DNA from: Bacillota bacterium
GTDB lineage: Bacteria > Bacillota > Clostridia > Christensenellales > CAG-138
Length of the DNA: 64,000 nt
Direction: 5' to 3'
Assembly (NCBI GenBank): GCA_023435025.1
Contig: JAEYSE010000030.1
Coordinates: 1-64,000 of the forward strand
The translations under genes were made by a program, and so were the position numbers. The notes below the pieces were generated by a model that did not search any database, was not told the DNA's origin, and was given only the letters and a program-made list of their open reading frames with translations. Below are positions 34,638 through 42,839 of the stretch, piece by piece (positions within the stretch are counted from its first letter, which is position 1; every line of letters starts with the position of its first letter).

Positions 34638-35669
34638 ATGAGAAAGCAAGGTATCGCAGTAGCCGGCAATATGATCGTCGATGTGCTGTATCCGATTGTA
34701 GGTTTTCCGAAGCCAGGTGAGTTAACGACCATAGCGGAAGGAATTTCGCGTTCTTCGGGCGGCGCGCTGTGTAACGTGATTATAGATTTGGCAAGGCTTG
34801 ACGCCACTTTACCGCTGACGGCGCTAGGCCGCCTCGGTACCGACAGTGAAGGCGATTTCGTGCTTGACAAGCTGCGTGCGCACGCAAATATTGATACATC
34901 TAACGTCCGGCGGGAGGGGTTAACCTCCTTTACGGTAGTGACGGCGGACGAGATCACCAAGGAGCGCACGTTCTTCCATTACCGTGGGGCGAACGCACAT
35001 TTTTGTGAGGAAGATATTGACTGGGATCATATGAAGGCGGATATTTTGCATATCGGCTACATACTGCTTCTGGATGCGCTGGATGAGGACGACGCGGTAT
35101 ACGGCACGAAAATGGCGAAGCTTTTACACGCGGCTCAGCAGCACGGACTTAAGACCTCCATCGATGTGGTCAGTGAAGCGAGCGATCGGTTTAAGCGGAT
35201 TGTCCCGCCGGCTCTGAAATATACGGACTACTGCATCATCAATGAGGTAGAAGCTGAAGCATCCACGGGCGTGTCGTTGCGCAATAAAGCAGGGGCTCTG
35301 CTGATCGATAACATACCTCTGGCCTTGCAGCATCTGAAGAACCTTGGCGTATCGACCTGGGCGGTAATCCATTGCCCCGAAGGTGGGTACGGCCTTGATG
35401 AAAACGGCACCTTTTCTGCAGCCGATAGCCTTCGGCTCCCCGATGGTTACATCAAGGGTACGGTGGGCGCGGGCGATGCATTCTGCGCGGGCGTACTGTA
35501 TGGGGCGTTCCGGGAGTGGACACTCGAGCAAGCTATTAAACTGGGTACGGCCACGGCAGCCTGTTCCCTTTCTCATAGCGGAGCGTCGGAGGGTATTCTC
35601 CCCGTGCAACAGGCTCTAGAGCTATATGATCTATTGGACTCTACATCTCGGGAACATAAGACCGTATAG
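34638..35669 (+). CDS. PfkB-family carbohydrate kinase
   Basis: A 343-residue ribokinase/PfkB-family sugar kinase. N-terminal GNMIVDVLYPI and SSGGALCNVIIDLARL bind the sugar. The catalytic anion-hole motif GTVGAGDAFCAG lies near residue 275. It phosphorylates the sugar after import or after deglycosylation. It is the last gene of the locus and begins after TTGGAGG. A GlcNAc or amino-sugar kinase role would fit the NagA and NagB-like neighbours but is not shown by sequence. Confidence 0.85.
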   Translation: MRKQGIAVAGNMIVDVLYPIVGFPKPGELTTIAEGISRSSGGALCNVIIDLARLDATLPLTALGRLGTDSEGDFVLDKLRAHANIDTSNVRREGLTSFTVVTADEITKERTFFHYRGANAHFCEEDIDWDHMKADILHIGYILLLDALDEDDAVYGTKMAKLLHAAQQHGLKTSIDVVSEASDRFKRIVPPALKYTDYCIINEVEAEASTGVSLRNKAGALLIDNIPLALQHLKNLGVSTWAVIHCPEGGYGLDENGTFSAADSLRLPDGYIKGTVGAGDAFCAGVLYGAFREWTLEQAIKLGTATAACSLSHSGASEGILPVQQALELYDLLDSTSREHKTV

Positions 35670-35802
35670 GCTTCCAATTAATATCGCTCAATAAAGTATG
35701 GCACCACCACAATTGAAGATGGTAAGCATAATCGTCCCGTAACAAATCCCACATAAGCCATGCCAATTCTCTGGAAGTGAAACAACCTACCATTTATAAA
35801 AC

Positions 35803-35835
35803 AGAGGTCCCGCCAGTTTTAGTGGCGGGACTTCT
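35803..35835. terminator. Terminator at the end of the carbohydrate locus
   Basis: Long stem AGAGGTCCCGCCA / TGGCGGGACTTCT with loop GTTTTAG, lying after the kinase gene. The T-run is short on both strands; it may act bidirectionally. Confidence 0.65.
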
Positions 35836-35929
35836 ATAATGAGCATGGTATGATTGCCAGACCAAGCCGCCTAATCAAGGCGCCTTGCCATTCTAGAGTG
35901 GTTGCTGCGCGAAGGAACGAGAGACGTAT

Positions 35930-36208
35930 TTAGTCAATCGACAGCGAGCGTGCAAAAGCTGCATTATTATCAAACCAAGCGCGTGCAACAGGGCAAGTAA
36001 CACTTGCTGTCAGATTACGGGACTGAATATGAGCAACTGCAACACGCATAAGGGTTCCGAGGAAGTTATTCCCTTGAAGCGATGGACTAATGAACGTATG
36101 GCTGAAATTTACCTGGTTTTCTGACGATGCAGGAAAGCATACCTCAGCGAGTAGGTTTCCGGATGCGTCCTCAACAAAGACGCGGTTTGGTTGTATCTGA
36201 ATCTCCAC
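35930..36208 (-). CDS. Small GNAT-like N-acetyltransferase (COG2388 type)
   Basis: A 92-residue protein like the YidJ/COG2388 short acetyltransferases: FVEDASGNLLAEVCFP, then NFSHTFISPSLQGNNFLGTLM, corresponding to the acyl-CoA loop, and CPVARAWFDNN near the C terminus. These are about 90-100 residues, so the gene is full length. Cellular target unknown. A stand-alone gene with its own upstream region. Confidence 0.75.
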   Translation of the reverse strand: MEIQIQPNRVFVEDASGNLLAEVCFPASSENQVNFSHTFISPSLQGNNFLGTLMRVAVAHIQSRNLTASVTCPVARAWFDNNAAFARSLSID

Positions 36209-36405
36209 ATTGTCACCTCATTGGAAGTATACCACAACTCGTCACATATCGGAAGGAAAAGTAACGATCCCATTACAGCAAATGTTTGCCTGCCTTTCCA
36301 AAACACATGAATAACGTCACTTTGCCACAAATAATGGAAGCGCGACTGGGGAGCGGAATCATTCTGGTGTGGTGAAGGCAGTATCTTGGACAAACCGCTT
36401 TTGCA

Positions 36406-36411
36406 TATAAT
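36406..36411 (+). promoter_or_regulatory. -10 element ahead of the riboswitch
   Basis: TATAAT at 36406-36411, about 65 bases before the aptamer. The -35 is unclear (TTGGAC at 14 bases is too close). Likely promoter of the riboswitch-exporter transcript. Confidence 0.5.
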
Positions 36412-36478
36412 AGGGTGATGAAACTCTTTGCACCGCATCCCGCCCATTATCATGATCGGGCGTGGACCAACAGTACAA

Positions 36479-36566
36479 ACTGAGCAGGCGAATGAATCCG
36501 TATGGGTCATAGAGCCGGGCCGCAATGCGGCAGCAGGTTAGGGTTATCACACACCTGCGGGACAGT
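36479..36566 (+). promoter_or_regulatory. NiCo (czcD) riboswitch aptamer
   Basis: The order of conserved pieces matches the NiCo/czcD riboswitch: ACTGAGCAGGC, AATGA...GGTCAT arm, AGCCGGGC, a GC hairpin (CCGCAATGCGG), then CAGG...CCTGCGGGACAGT. ACTG at 36479 pairs with CAGT at 36563-36566 as P1. The family binds cobalt and nickel, and iron(II) response has also been reported. It lies directly ahead of a cation-efflux gene. A perfect terminator overlaps its 3' half, so metal binding should switch expression on. Confidence 0.9.
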
Positions 36567-36592
36567 AGTATGTTCCCGCAGGTGTGTTTTTT
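36550..36592 (+). terminator. Riboswitch expression-platform terminator
   Basis: Perfect 13-bp stem, CACACCTGCGGGA paired with TCCCGCAGGTGTG, loop of 11, then six T. The 5' arm contains aptamer core bases (CCTGCGGGA), so aptamer and terminator are mutually exclusive. Confidence 0.9.
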
Positions 36593-36649
36593 ATTACGCC
36601 AAATGGCTGTATGGCGGCAAGTCATCATAAGACAATGGGGGTAGCGGCT

Positions 36650-37549
36650 ATGGAAAAAAACAGAGAACAAGTTTCCGTAAGGGTATCTATGCATTGTATA
36701 ATCGGCAATGTGATTCTCTCGGCTTTCAAGCTGTTCGCAGGCATTTTTGCACATTCGGCGGCAATGCTGTCAGATGCGGCGGAGTCTTTTTCAGACATAT
36801 TCAGTACGCTTATCGTAATAGTCGGCGTAAAGATGGCCAACAAAGAAGCGGACAAAGAGCACCCTTATGGTCATGATCGATTTGAATCCGTTGCAGCCAT
36901 TATATTATCGGTCATTGTCTTCGCCACGGGCATCGGTATTGGCTGGGCTGGAATCATAAAAATTCTATCCGCTAAAAACGAAACGCTTTTTGCTCCCGGC
37001 GTTTTGGCGCTTGTGGCGGCAGTTTTAACAATCGCCGTAAAAGAAGGTATGTATTGGTATACACGGGCGGCGGCTAAAAAAATCGATTCAAGCATATTGC
37101 TGGCCGGAGCATGGCACCACCGGTCGGATGCGCTGTCCTCCATAGGAACCTTTGCCGGCATCCTCGGCGCGCGGCTAGGTGTTCCAGTCCTTGATCCTGT
37201 GGCATCTGTGATCACCTGCCTGTTTATTCTAAAGGCAGCAATCAACATATTCCGAAATGCTGTCGGAAAGATGACCGACAGAGCTTGTGATGATTCGCTT
37301 ATCGAAGAAATCCACGCCGTCATCCGTGCGCAAGCTTCTGTGGTGGCTGTTGACCAGATCAAAACAAGGCTTTTCGGCGATAAAATTTACGTGGATGTTG
37401 AAATTAGCATGAATAACAACGCTACTTTAATTGAAGCACATGGGACCGCGCATCGGGTGCATGACGTGATTGAGACGCAGTTCCCAAAGGTCAAGCATTG
37501 CATGGTGCATGTAAACCCCTCTGCGCCTCAAATCAACTGCCCAATGTGA
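36650..37549 (+). CDS. Cation diffusion facilitator metal exporter
   Basis: About 299 residues with six transmembrane helices and a C-terminal cytoplasmic metal-sensing domain. DKEHPYGHDRFE follows helix 2 and is typical. The helix 5 metal motif HHRSD (HxxxD) is intact. In helix 2 the text SDAAESFSD has Glu where many relatives have His, giving ExxxD. Proton-driven efflux of divalent metal is expected; the upstream NiCo riboswitch argues for cobalt, nickel or iron. ATG 36650 has GGGGGT upstream; the longer frame begins at 36584 inside the terminator. The 60-base gap after the terminator is the leader. Confidence 0.88.
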   Translation: MEKNREQVSVRVSMHCIIGNVILSAFKLFAGIFAHSAAMLSDAAESFSDIFSTLIVIVGVKMANKEADKEHPYGHDRFESVAAIILSVIVFATGIGIGWAGIIKILSAKNETLFAPGVLALVAAVLTIAVKEGMYWYTRAAAKKIDSSILLAGAWHHRSDALSSIGTFAGILGARLGVPVLDPVASVITCLFILKAAINIFRNAVGKMTDRACDDSLIEEIHAVIRAQASVVAVDQIKTRLFGDKIYVDVEISMNNNATLIEAHGTAHRVHDVIETQFPKVKHCMVHVNPSAPQINCPM

Positions 37550-37583
37550 CCGGTGATCGATGCCGGCATTTCAACCCATCACA

Positions 37584-39305
37584 TTATTGCAGACCGGAAA
37601 GTTCTTTCTTGAGGTATTCCTTCACTTCGTCCGCAGTGGGCAGCGTTTTTACGGTATCGGCAAGCTCCTCCGACTTCTGTATGGTCAGGACGGACAGCAG
37701 CTTTTTGATGGGCGCTACGGAAGCAAGGCCCATGCTCAGTTTGCGCATGCCCAGCCCCACCAGCACGACAGCGGCAAGAGGGTCTCCGCCCATTTCGCCA
37801 CATACGCCCACGGGCTTGTTGAAGCGCCTGAACTGCTCCACCACATAGCCGATGAGGCGGAACATGGCCGGATGATAGCTCTGGTAATAGTCCACCAGCG
37901 CGGGGTTCATGCGATCCACTGCAGTCATGTACTGGCAGAGATCGTTGGAGCCGATGGACGCGAAGTCCACCTCCTGTGCCGCAAGGTCCGCGATCAGCGC
38001 GATAGAGGGAATCTCCACCATGATGCCAAGTTTATAGGTTGGGGAAAACGGAATTTCTTCTTTTGTAAGATCCGCTTTGACCTCCTCGATCATCGCCTTG
38101 GCACGGCGTATGTCGTCCAAACTCGCGACCATGGGCAGCATGATCCAGAGGTTGCCATGCACGGAGGCGCGTAGCGCAGCGCGCAGTTGGGTATAAAACA
38201 GCTCCGGATAGGTAAAGCATAGCCGAAGCGCGCGGTTGCCCAAAAACGGGTTGTCCTCCTTGGGGAGCTGCATGCTTTTTAGCTGCTTGTCCCCGCCGAT
38301 ATCGAGCGTGCGGAGTATCACGGGACGGTCCCCATAGGTTTCGAGCACCCTGCGGTAGGTAATATACTGCTCCTCTTCGCCTGGGAGCTGTGCGCGGCCC
38401 ATGTAAAGAAATTCCGTGCGGAACAGGCCCACGCCATCCGTATAACGGCTTCCGTCCAGCTCCTCTTTCCCCGCGGAACCGATGTTGAGCTGCACGTCTA
38501 CGCGCACGCCGTCCGCGGTCAGCGGCTGGGCATCCAAAAACTTTTTGGTGTCGGCCACATTCGCGCGGTATTCTTCCAGCTTTTTTGTATATTCCTGCAG
38601 TTCCGCAGGCGTGGGATCCGTGATGACGACACCCTGCAACGCGTCCACAATGACGGTGCTGCCCTGCCGGAGGCTGGCTAGCGCGTTTGGTACGCCCAGA
38701 ACGGCTGGAATTTCGTAGCTTCTTGCGATAATCGCGGAATGCGATGTGGAGCCACCCACCTCCGTGAGTATGGCAAGTACTCTTTTGCGGTTGAGCGTGG
38801 CAGTATCCGAAGGGAGCAGGTCCTCCGCGACCACGATCGCGTCGTGTTCGAGCGCAGCAAGGTTTTTTTCCTCAACGCCCGCCCAACAGCGCAGCAGCCG
38901 GTTGCATACGTCCCGAAGGTCAGCTGCCCGTTCACGGATGAGTTCATCCTCCAAATTCTCAAATATCTCAATATAACGGTCATAGACGCGTGAAATCGCG
39001 TAATCGACGGAACAAAGCTCCTCCGTCACCATCTGCACGATTTCCTCTTCCATGGTGATGTCTGTCAATATGGCCTGATGTGCAAGAAATATGGTTGCCT
39101 TATCCGGGTCATCCTTTTCGAGATGGGAAACGATGCTTTCAAGCTCCGCTTCTGCCGCGCTTTTCGCATCATGGAATTTTTGTATGTTCGCGTTCACTTC
39201 ATCCCGTGTGATGCCCGCTTTTTTAATATCCGGCACAAAGGGTTTAAAAAGATACACTTCTCCGATCGCAATACCCGGGGATACAGGGTTCCCTTTTATC
39301 ATCAT
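37584..39305 (-). CDS. ptsI: PTS enzyme I (phosphoenolpyruvate-protein phosphotransferase)
   Basis: About 573 residues, the usual length for enzyme I. It takes phosphate from PEP and passes it to HPr. The phospho-histidine is in GGSTSHSAIIARS (about residue 189). PEP-binding stretches GLFRTEFLYMGR, NPFLGNRALRL, GSNDLCQYMTAVDR and VCGEMGGDP are all present. ATG 39305 has GGAGG 11 bases upstream; the frame runs on to 39455 without support. No HPr gene is adjacent, so it stands alone here. Confidence 0.95.
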   Translation of the reverse strand: MMIKGNPVSPGIAIGEVYLFKPFVPDIKKAGITRDEVNANIQKFHDAKSAAEAELESIVSHLEKDDPDKATIFLAHQAILTDITMEEEIVQMVTEELCSVDYAISRVYDRYIEIFENLEDELIRERAADLRDVCNRLLRCWAGVEEKNLAALEHDAIVVAEDLLPSDTATLNRKRVLAILTEVGGSTSHSAIIARSYEIPAVLGVPNALASLRQGSTVIVDALQGVVITDPTPAELQEYTKKLEEYRANVADTKKFLDAQPLTADGVRVDVQLNIGSAGKEELDGSRYTDGVGLFRTEFLYMGRAQLPGEEEQYITYRRVLETYGDRPVILRTLDIGGDKQLKSMQLPKEDNPFLGNRALRLCFTYPELFYTQLRAALRASVHGNLWIMLPMVASLDDIRRAKAMIEEVKADLTKEEIPFSPTYKLGIMVEIPSIALIADLAAQEVDFASIGSNDLCQYMTAVDRMNPALVDYYQSYHPAMFRLIGYVVEQFRRFNKPVGVCGEMGGDPLAAVVLVGLGMRKLSMGLASVAPIKKLLSVLTIQKSEELADTVKTLPTADEVKEYLKKELSGLQ

Positions 39306-39470
39306 TGTGCTCGAGTCCTCCGTCCTGTTATGTCTTGCGTCTGGCATGCATGGCCTTATCGTTCCGCTACCCAGGCATCCCGATAGCGCTTCCTTTATTA
39401 TCGGATGTAGGGAGAGGCTTGTCAAGGAAGCAGATAAGTAGGGAAGTTTTTGCAAAATGTCGAGATCGAC

Positions 39471-39507
39471 TTGACATGATTAGTTTTATATGGTACTATA
39501 CCACATA
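39471..39507 (+). promoter_or_regulatory. Promoter and palindromic operator of the MarR gene
   Basis: -35 TTGACA at 39471-39476, 17-base spacer, -10 TACTAT at 39494-39499. An imperfect palindrome TATATGGTA-CTA-TACCACATA (39487-39507) covers the -10. It is very probably where the MarR protein represses its own operon. Confidence 0.72.
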
Positions 39508-39522
39508 GAAGGAGTGATGCAT

Positions 39523-39957
39523 TTGCCAGAAAGAAACGGTGGATTTTTGATTTCCCAGGTAAAGCAATTGCAGGACAGAGTGTTTGACGTGCTGCTGCGC
39601 CAATCCGGTATTCAGGAATTTAACGGGGCTCAGGGAAGAATTCTTTATGTCCTGTGGCAGGAAGATCACCTGCCAATTGTGGAGCTTTCCAAACGGACGT
39701 CTTTGGCAAAGACAACGCTTACAAGTATGCTCGACCGCATGGAGAACAGCGGGTTTCTAAACCGCGTCTATGACGAAAGCGACCGGCGGATAATCCGCAT
39801 TGTGTTAACCCCAAAGGCAAAGGAACTCAACGAGAAATATTCGGAAGTGTCCCAGAGGATGACCGCTCTATTTTACAAAGGCTTTGCCGAACATGAAATC
39901 GACGTATTCGAGGAATCTCTTGCGCGCATCCTTGAGAACTTAAAGGTATTGGTCTGA
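39523..39957 (+). CDS. MarR-family transcriptional regulator
   Basis: About 144 residues with a winged helix-turn-helix: LPIVELSKRTSLAKTTLTSML, then the wing YDESDRRIIRIVLT. TTG 39523 is preferred because GGAG is eight bases upstream; ATG 39517 is only two bases from it. It is followed 35 bases later by a nitroreductase gene, and the pair likely forms an autoregulated operon that responds to a redox-active or aromatic compound. The ligand is unknown. Confidence 0.85.
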   Translation: MPERNGGFLISQVKQLQDRVFDVLLRQSGIQEFNGAQGRILYVLWQEDHLPIVELSKRTSLAKTTLTSMLDRMENSGFLNRVYDESDRRIIRIVLTPKAKELNEKYSEVSQRMTALFYKGFAEHEIDVFEESLARILENLKVLV

Positions 39958-39992
39958 CTGTAACATTTCTTCATAAACAGGAGGTACGCCCC

Positions 39993-40619
39993 ATGGAGTT
40001 TTATACAGCTGTTGCCCAAAGAAAGACCATTCGCGACTTGCAGGATAAAGAAATCCCAGCGGAAATTCTGCACCGGATATTGGACGCGGGTTTAAAAGCC
40101 CCGACCAACGATCATTTGCGTAACTGGGAGTTTGTAATCATCACAGATCCCGCTGAAAAGGCGCGTGTCATTCAAAAAATCCCCAAGTCATTTTCCAAGG
40201 ACGAGGTTCGGGAGTTCATTGACAGATGCAACATGAACGACCCTATCCAGCGTGCGATGTACATGCAGGGCGTCCCTAAGCAGTACAGCATGCTGTACCA
40301 CTCCGGCTGCCTGGTGCTGCCGCTTTTCCGGCAGGACCACCCCCTGCTGAAGCCCAAAAGCATCAGCGATCTCAACAGCTTTGCTTCTATCTGGTGCTGC
40401 ATCGAAAACATATTCCTGGCCGCGACGGCGGAAGGCTTGGGAACCGCGTTTCGTATCCCGTTTCCGGATGAAGTGGAGTACTTAAAGGAAGCTATCGGGC
40501 ACCCCGAAAACTATGTGATGCCCTGCTACATCGCTATCGGCTATCCGAAAGAAGAGGCGGACAATACAATACAGCACGAATACAGGGCGGCGGATAAGAT
40601 TCACGTAAACAAATGGTAG
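39993..40619 (+). CDS. Nitroreductase-family FMN oxidoreductase
   Basis: A 208-residue nitroreductase-fold protein: QRKTIRDLQDKEIP, GLKAPTNDHLRNWEF, and IENIFLAATAEGLGTAFRIP are the expected FMN and dimer stretches. Family members reduce nitro groups, quinones or similar with NAD(P)H. GGAGG lies eight bases before ATG. It follows the MarR gene and precedes a bidirectional hairpin. Specific substrate unknown. Confidence 0.85.
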   Translation: MEFYTAVAQRKTIRDLQDKEIPAEILHRILDAGLKAPTNDHLRNWEFVIITDPAEKARVIQKIPKSFSKDEVREFIDRCNMNDPIQRAMYMQGVPKQYSMLYHSGCLVLPLFRQDHPLLKPKSISDLNSFASIWCCIENIFLAATAEGLGTAFRIPFPDEVEYLKEAIGHPENYVMPCYIAIGYPKEEADNTIQHEYRAADKIHVNKW

Positions 40620-40626
40620 TAAAAAT

Positions 40627-40658
40627 GTGAGGGCATGCTTTATAAAGCACGCCCTCAC
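40627..40658. terminator. Bidirectional terminator
   Basis: Stem GTGAGGGC...GCCCTCAC with an inner ATGCTT/AAGCA helix, between the convergent nitroreductase and FtsW-like genes. Confidence 0.72.
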
Positions 40659-40680
40659 TCGTTTTGTATCAGGAATACCG

Positions 40681-41993
40681 TTATAACTCCCGCACAAGTT
40701 TAATCTTCCACTGCGGCTGTTTTTGCATAAGGCCATCATCGAGCAGCGCTCCGGTGCGGAACGTGGAGAACAGCAGGCCACAGAGTATGAGGTTGCACAG
40801 CATGGCCTGATCCCCAAACGCGACAAACGGCATCGGATACCGCAGCAGCAGCGTAATGCCCAAATTCCCCGCAATATACCCTGCACCCTGCGCCGCAAAC
40901 GTAAGCAAAACGGAAAAAGATAAAAACCTTCCCAGCATGCTGCGCTGCTTGAAACAGATGCGCAGCGAAAAGAACACAAATGCAAAAAGCAGAAGAACGG
41001 CGAAAACAAACACAATCTTCCCCAAGCGTGCGGCAAGAAGCGTAAGCATACAGTCATTTGCGAAAAGTGTACTTCCAAAGATATAGTCAACAACTGCGCC
41101 ATCAAGCAAAGCAGAATCCAATGGCCCAACAAATCTTGCTGCCGTAAGAACTTCTCTTATTGTTGTGCCCAAAAATCCTGCCCCTGCGGATCGATTTCCG
41201 GCGAAACAAGCGTCAACAGCTGTACAAAGCGATGTGGCTGTGCAACCACCATGGCCGCAAGGAGCAATACGGGCGGTCCCGCTACAATCAATATGGCAAT
41301 CGCCTTATTGCAATCAAACCAACCCCGCACAATCGCATAGAGCAGTAGGCACATGCAGGCAAATGCGATAAGAACATAATTCCCAATAGAACTCTGCAGC
41401 GCAATCAGGGCAATGACAGCATGCGTAATGCAGATTAGACACACGCCAAGAATCCCCCGCCCGCGCATCCGGTAAATCAGTAAGGCAGAAAGGGCGGGCA
41501 AAAACAGGAGAATGTATCCCGTATATTGACTGTATCCCCGGATGATGACTCCGCTTGTTGCAGCAAGCACTCCTGCTACATATATCCCGTAGAATAGCCA
41601 TGTCCATTTGGGTAGCCATCCCACCGGAATAAAGCACGCACCAAAGAATGCAACAAGCAGTACCGGCGTATAATCATGAAACAGTGATCCCTGGATATAG
41701 CCCCTTGCAAAGAACCCGAACACCATCAGTACAGCAAACGGAATCCATACGCTCCAGTCCTTTTGCGGGCGGTACGCTTCATCAAACCGCCTGCCGACCT
41801 CAAGCGCATCCCCCATCTCTTTGATCGCCTGCTTTTCTGCGGCCTCTTCAGGAAACCCCTGCGCAAGCAGGCTTTGCCGTTCATCCTGAATATGGTCGCA
41901 AAGCTCACGCGCAATTATCCGATGTGCCTGTTTCCAACGCACCTGTGCACAGACGTCGTTGAGGTACGTTGTAACCCGTTCAGACTGTTCCAA
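40681..41993 (-). pseudogene. FtsW/RodA/SpoVE-like protein with prefix domain, frameshifted
   Basis: Two overlapping frames (41157-41993 and 40681-41172) together encode one protein. The N-terminal part is an amphipathic prefix (VTTYLNDVCAQVRWKQAHR to EAYRPQ) like the permease prefix domain. A multi-helix membrane region follows. The second frame ends with GITLLLRYPMPFVAFGDQA, the FtsW/RodA/SpoVE C-terminal signature. Adding one base near 41163 joins QDFWAQ to TIREVL. The start is TTG 41993 behind AAGGGGG, overlapping the padR end by 14 bases. FtsW family members are peptidoglycan glycosyltransferases. The break may be real or a sequencing error. Confidence 0.75.
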
Positions 41994-42324
41994 GAAGCGC
42001 ACCCCCTTCAAGCACCCTGCTGACAGCGCCGGAAAACTCCTTCCATTCCGCCTGCTTTTCAGTAAGATGGCTGCGGCCCTCTTTTGTGAGGGCATAATCC
42101 CTTCTTTCCCGCCCCGCGACCATTCCGAGATACGAGCGCACATACCCCTTTGTCTCCAGAGAGTGCAGCAGCGGATAGAGCGTCCCGGCTTTGAGCGCAA
42201 ATAGATCGTTGGAGCGCCGCTTCAGCTCTTCCGTCATCTGGTAGCCGTACATATCCTCTTTTTCAAGCAGTTTAAGCAGCATCATACCCGTGCTGCCCGC
42301 GAGCAATGTCTTATCCGCCGCCAT
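41980..42324 (-). CDS. PadR-family transcriptional regulator
   Basis: About 114 residues: MMLLKLLEKEDMYGYQMTEEL, then GTLYPLLHSLETKGYV, a textbook PadR winged helix, with a C-terminal dimer helix. ATG 42324 follows GGAGG by six bases. An 18-bp perfect inverted repeat spans its promoter, indicating autorepression. It is translationally coupled to the FtsW-like gene, a pairing seen with prefix-domain permeases. Confidence 0.92.
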   Translation of the reverse strand: MAADKTLLAGSTGMMLLKLLEKEDMYGYQMTEELKRRSNDLFALKAGTLYPLLHSLETKGYVRSYLGMVAGRERRDYALTKEGRSHLTEKQAEWKEFSGAVSRVLEGGALLGTV

Positions 42325-42338
42325 ATCGTTCCTCCAAA

Positions 42339-42390
42339 ACATATATAGACCATCTACCTATGCTATAGATAGATGGTCTATATATGTCAA
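42339..42390 (-). promoter_or_regulatory. PadR promoter with large palindromic operator
   Basis: Minus strand: -35 TTGACA at 42390-42385, 17-base spacer, -10 TATAGC at 42367-42362. Perfect 18-bp arms (ACATATATAGACCATCTA and its complement) at 42339-42356 and 42370-42387 flank the -10. Probable PadR binding site. Confidence 0.8.
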
Positions 42391-42412
42391 CATCGTTTTC
42401 TAAGTTATTTTT

Positions 42413-42817
42413 TTATGCCATCGCAGCGAGGTTCCACATGACGCCGTACTTGTCCACCACTATGCCATAGCAGGGGCTGAAGAACGTATTTTGCAGCGGC
42501 ATTTCTACTTTACCCTGTTCAGACAGAACGGAAAATGCCAGCCGTACCTCCTCCTCCTTGCATTCTACAGCGATTGCGACGCGCTCGGATGCCACATCGT
42601 TGAGTTCCCCAAACGAATCCGACATACGGATAAAATTATCTCCAAAGCGCAAAGTGGCTTGTAAGACCTGCTTTTTCTTCTCCTCTTCTACCGGCGGCCC
42701 GCCCGGAACATCGCCATAACGCATCATATCGATTACACTGGTGTTGAATGCACGGCTGTAAAGCGCGATTGCATCGTTGCACTCTCCTTTAAAACTTAGA
42801 TATGGCCTGATTTCCAT
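42413..42817 (-). CDS. PhnB-like VOC-family protein
   Basis: A 134-residue protein of the PhnB/YjdN branch of the glyoxalase-bleomycin resistance fold. IRPYLSFKGECNDAIALYSRAF at the N terminus, RFGDNFIRMSDS in the middle and DKYGVMWNL at the end are typical. Catalytic function is not known for this branch. It may form a unit with the following DUF1801 gene, which lies 22 bases upstream on the same strand. Confidence 0.83.
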   Translation of the reverse strand: MEIRPYLSFKGECNDAIALYSRAFNTSVIDMMRYGDVPGGPPVEEEKKKQVLQATLRFGDNFIRMSDSFGELNDVASERVAIAVECKEEEVRLAFSVLSEQGKVEMPLQNTFFSPCYGIVVDKYGVMWNLAAMA

Positions 42818-42839
42818 AAGTTCCTCTCCTTTATTGGTA

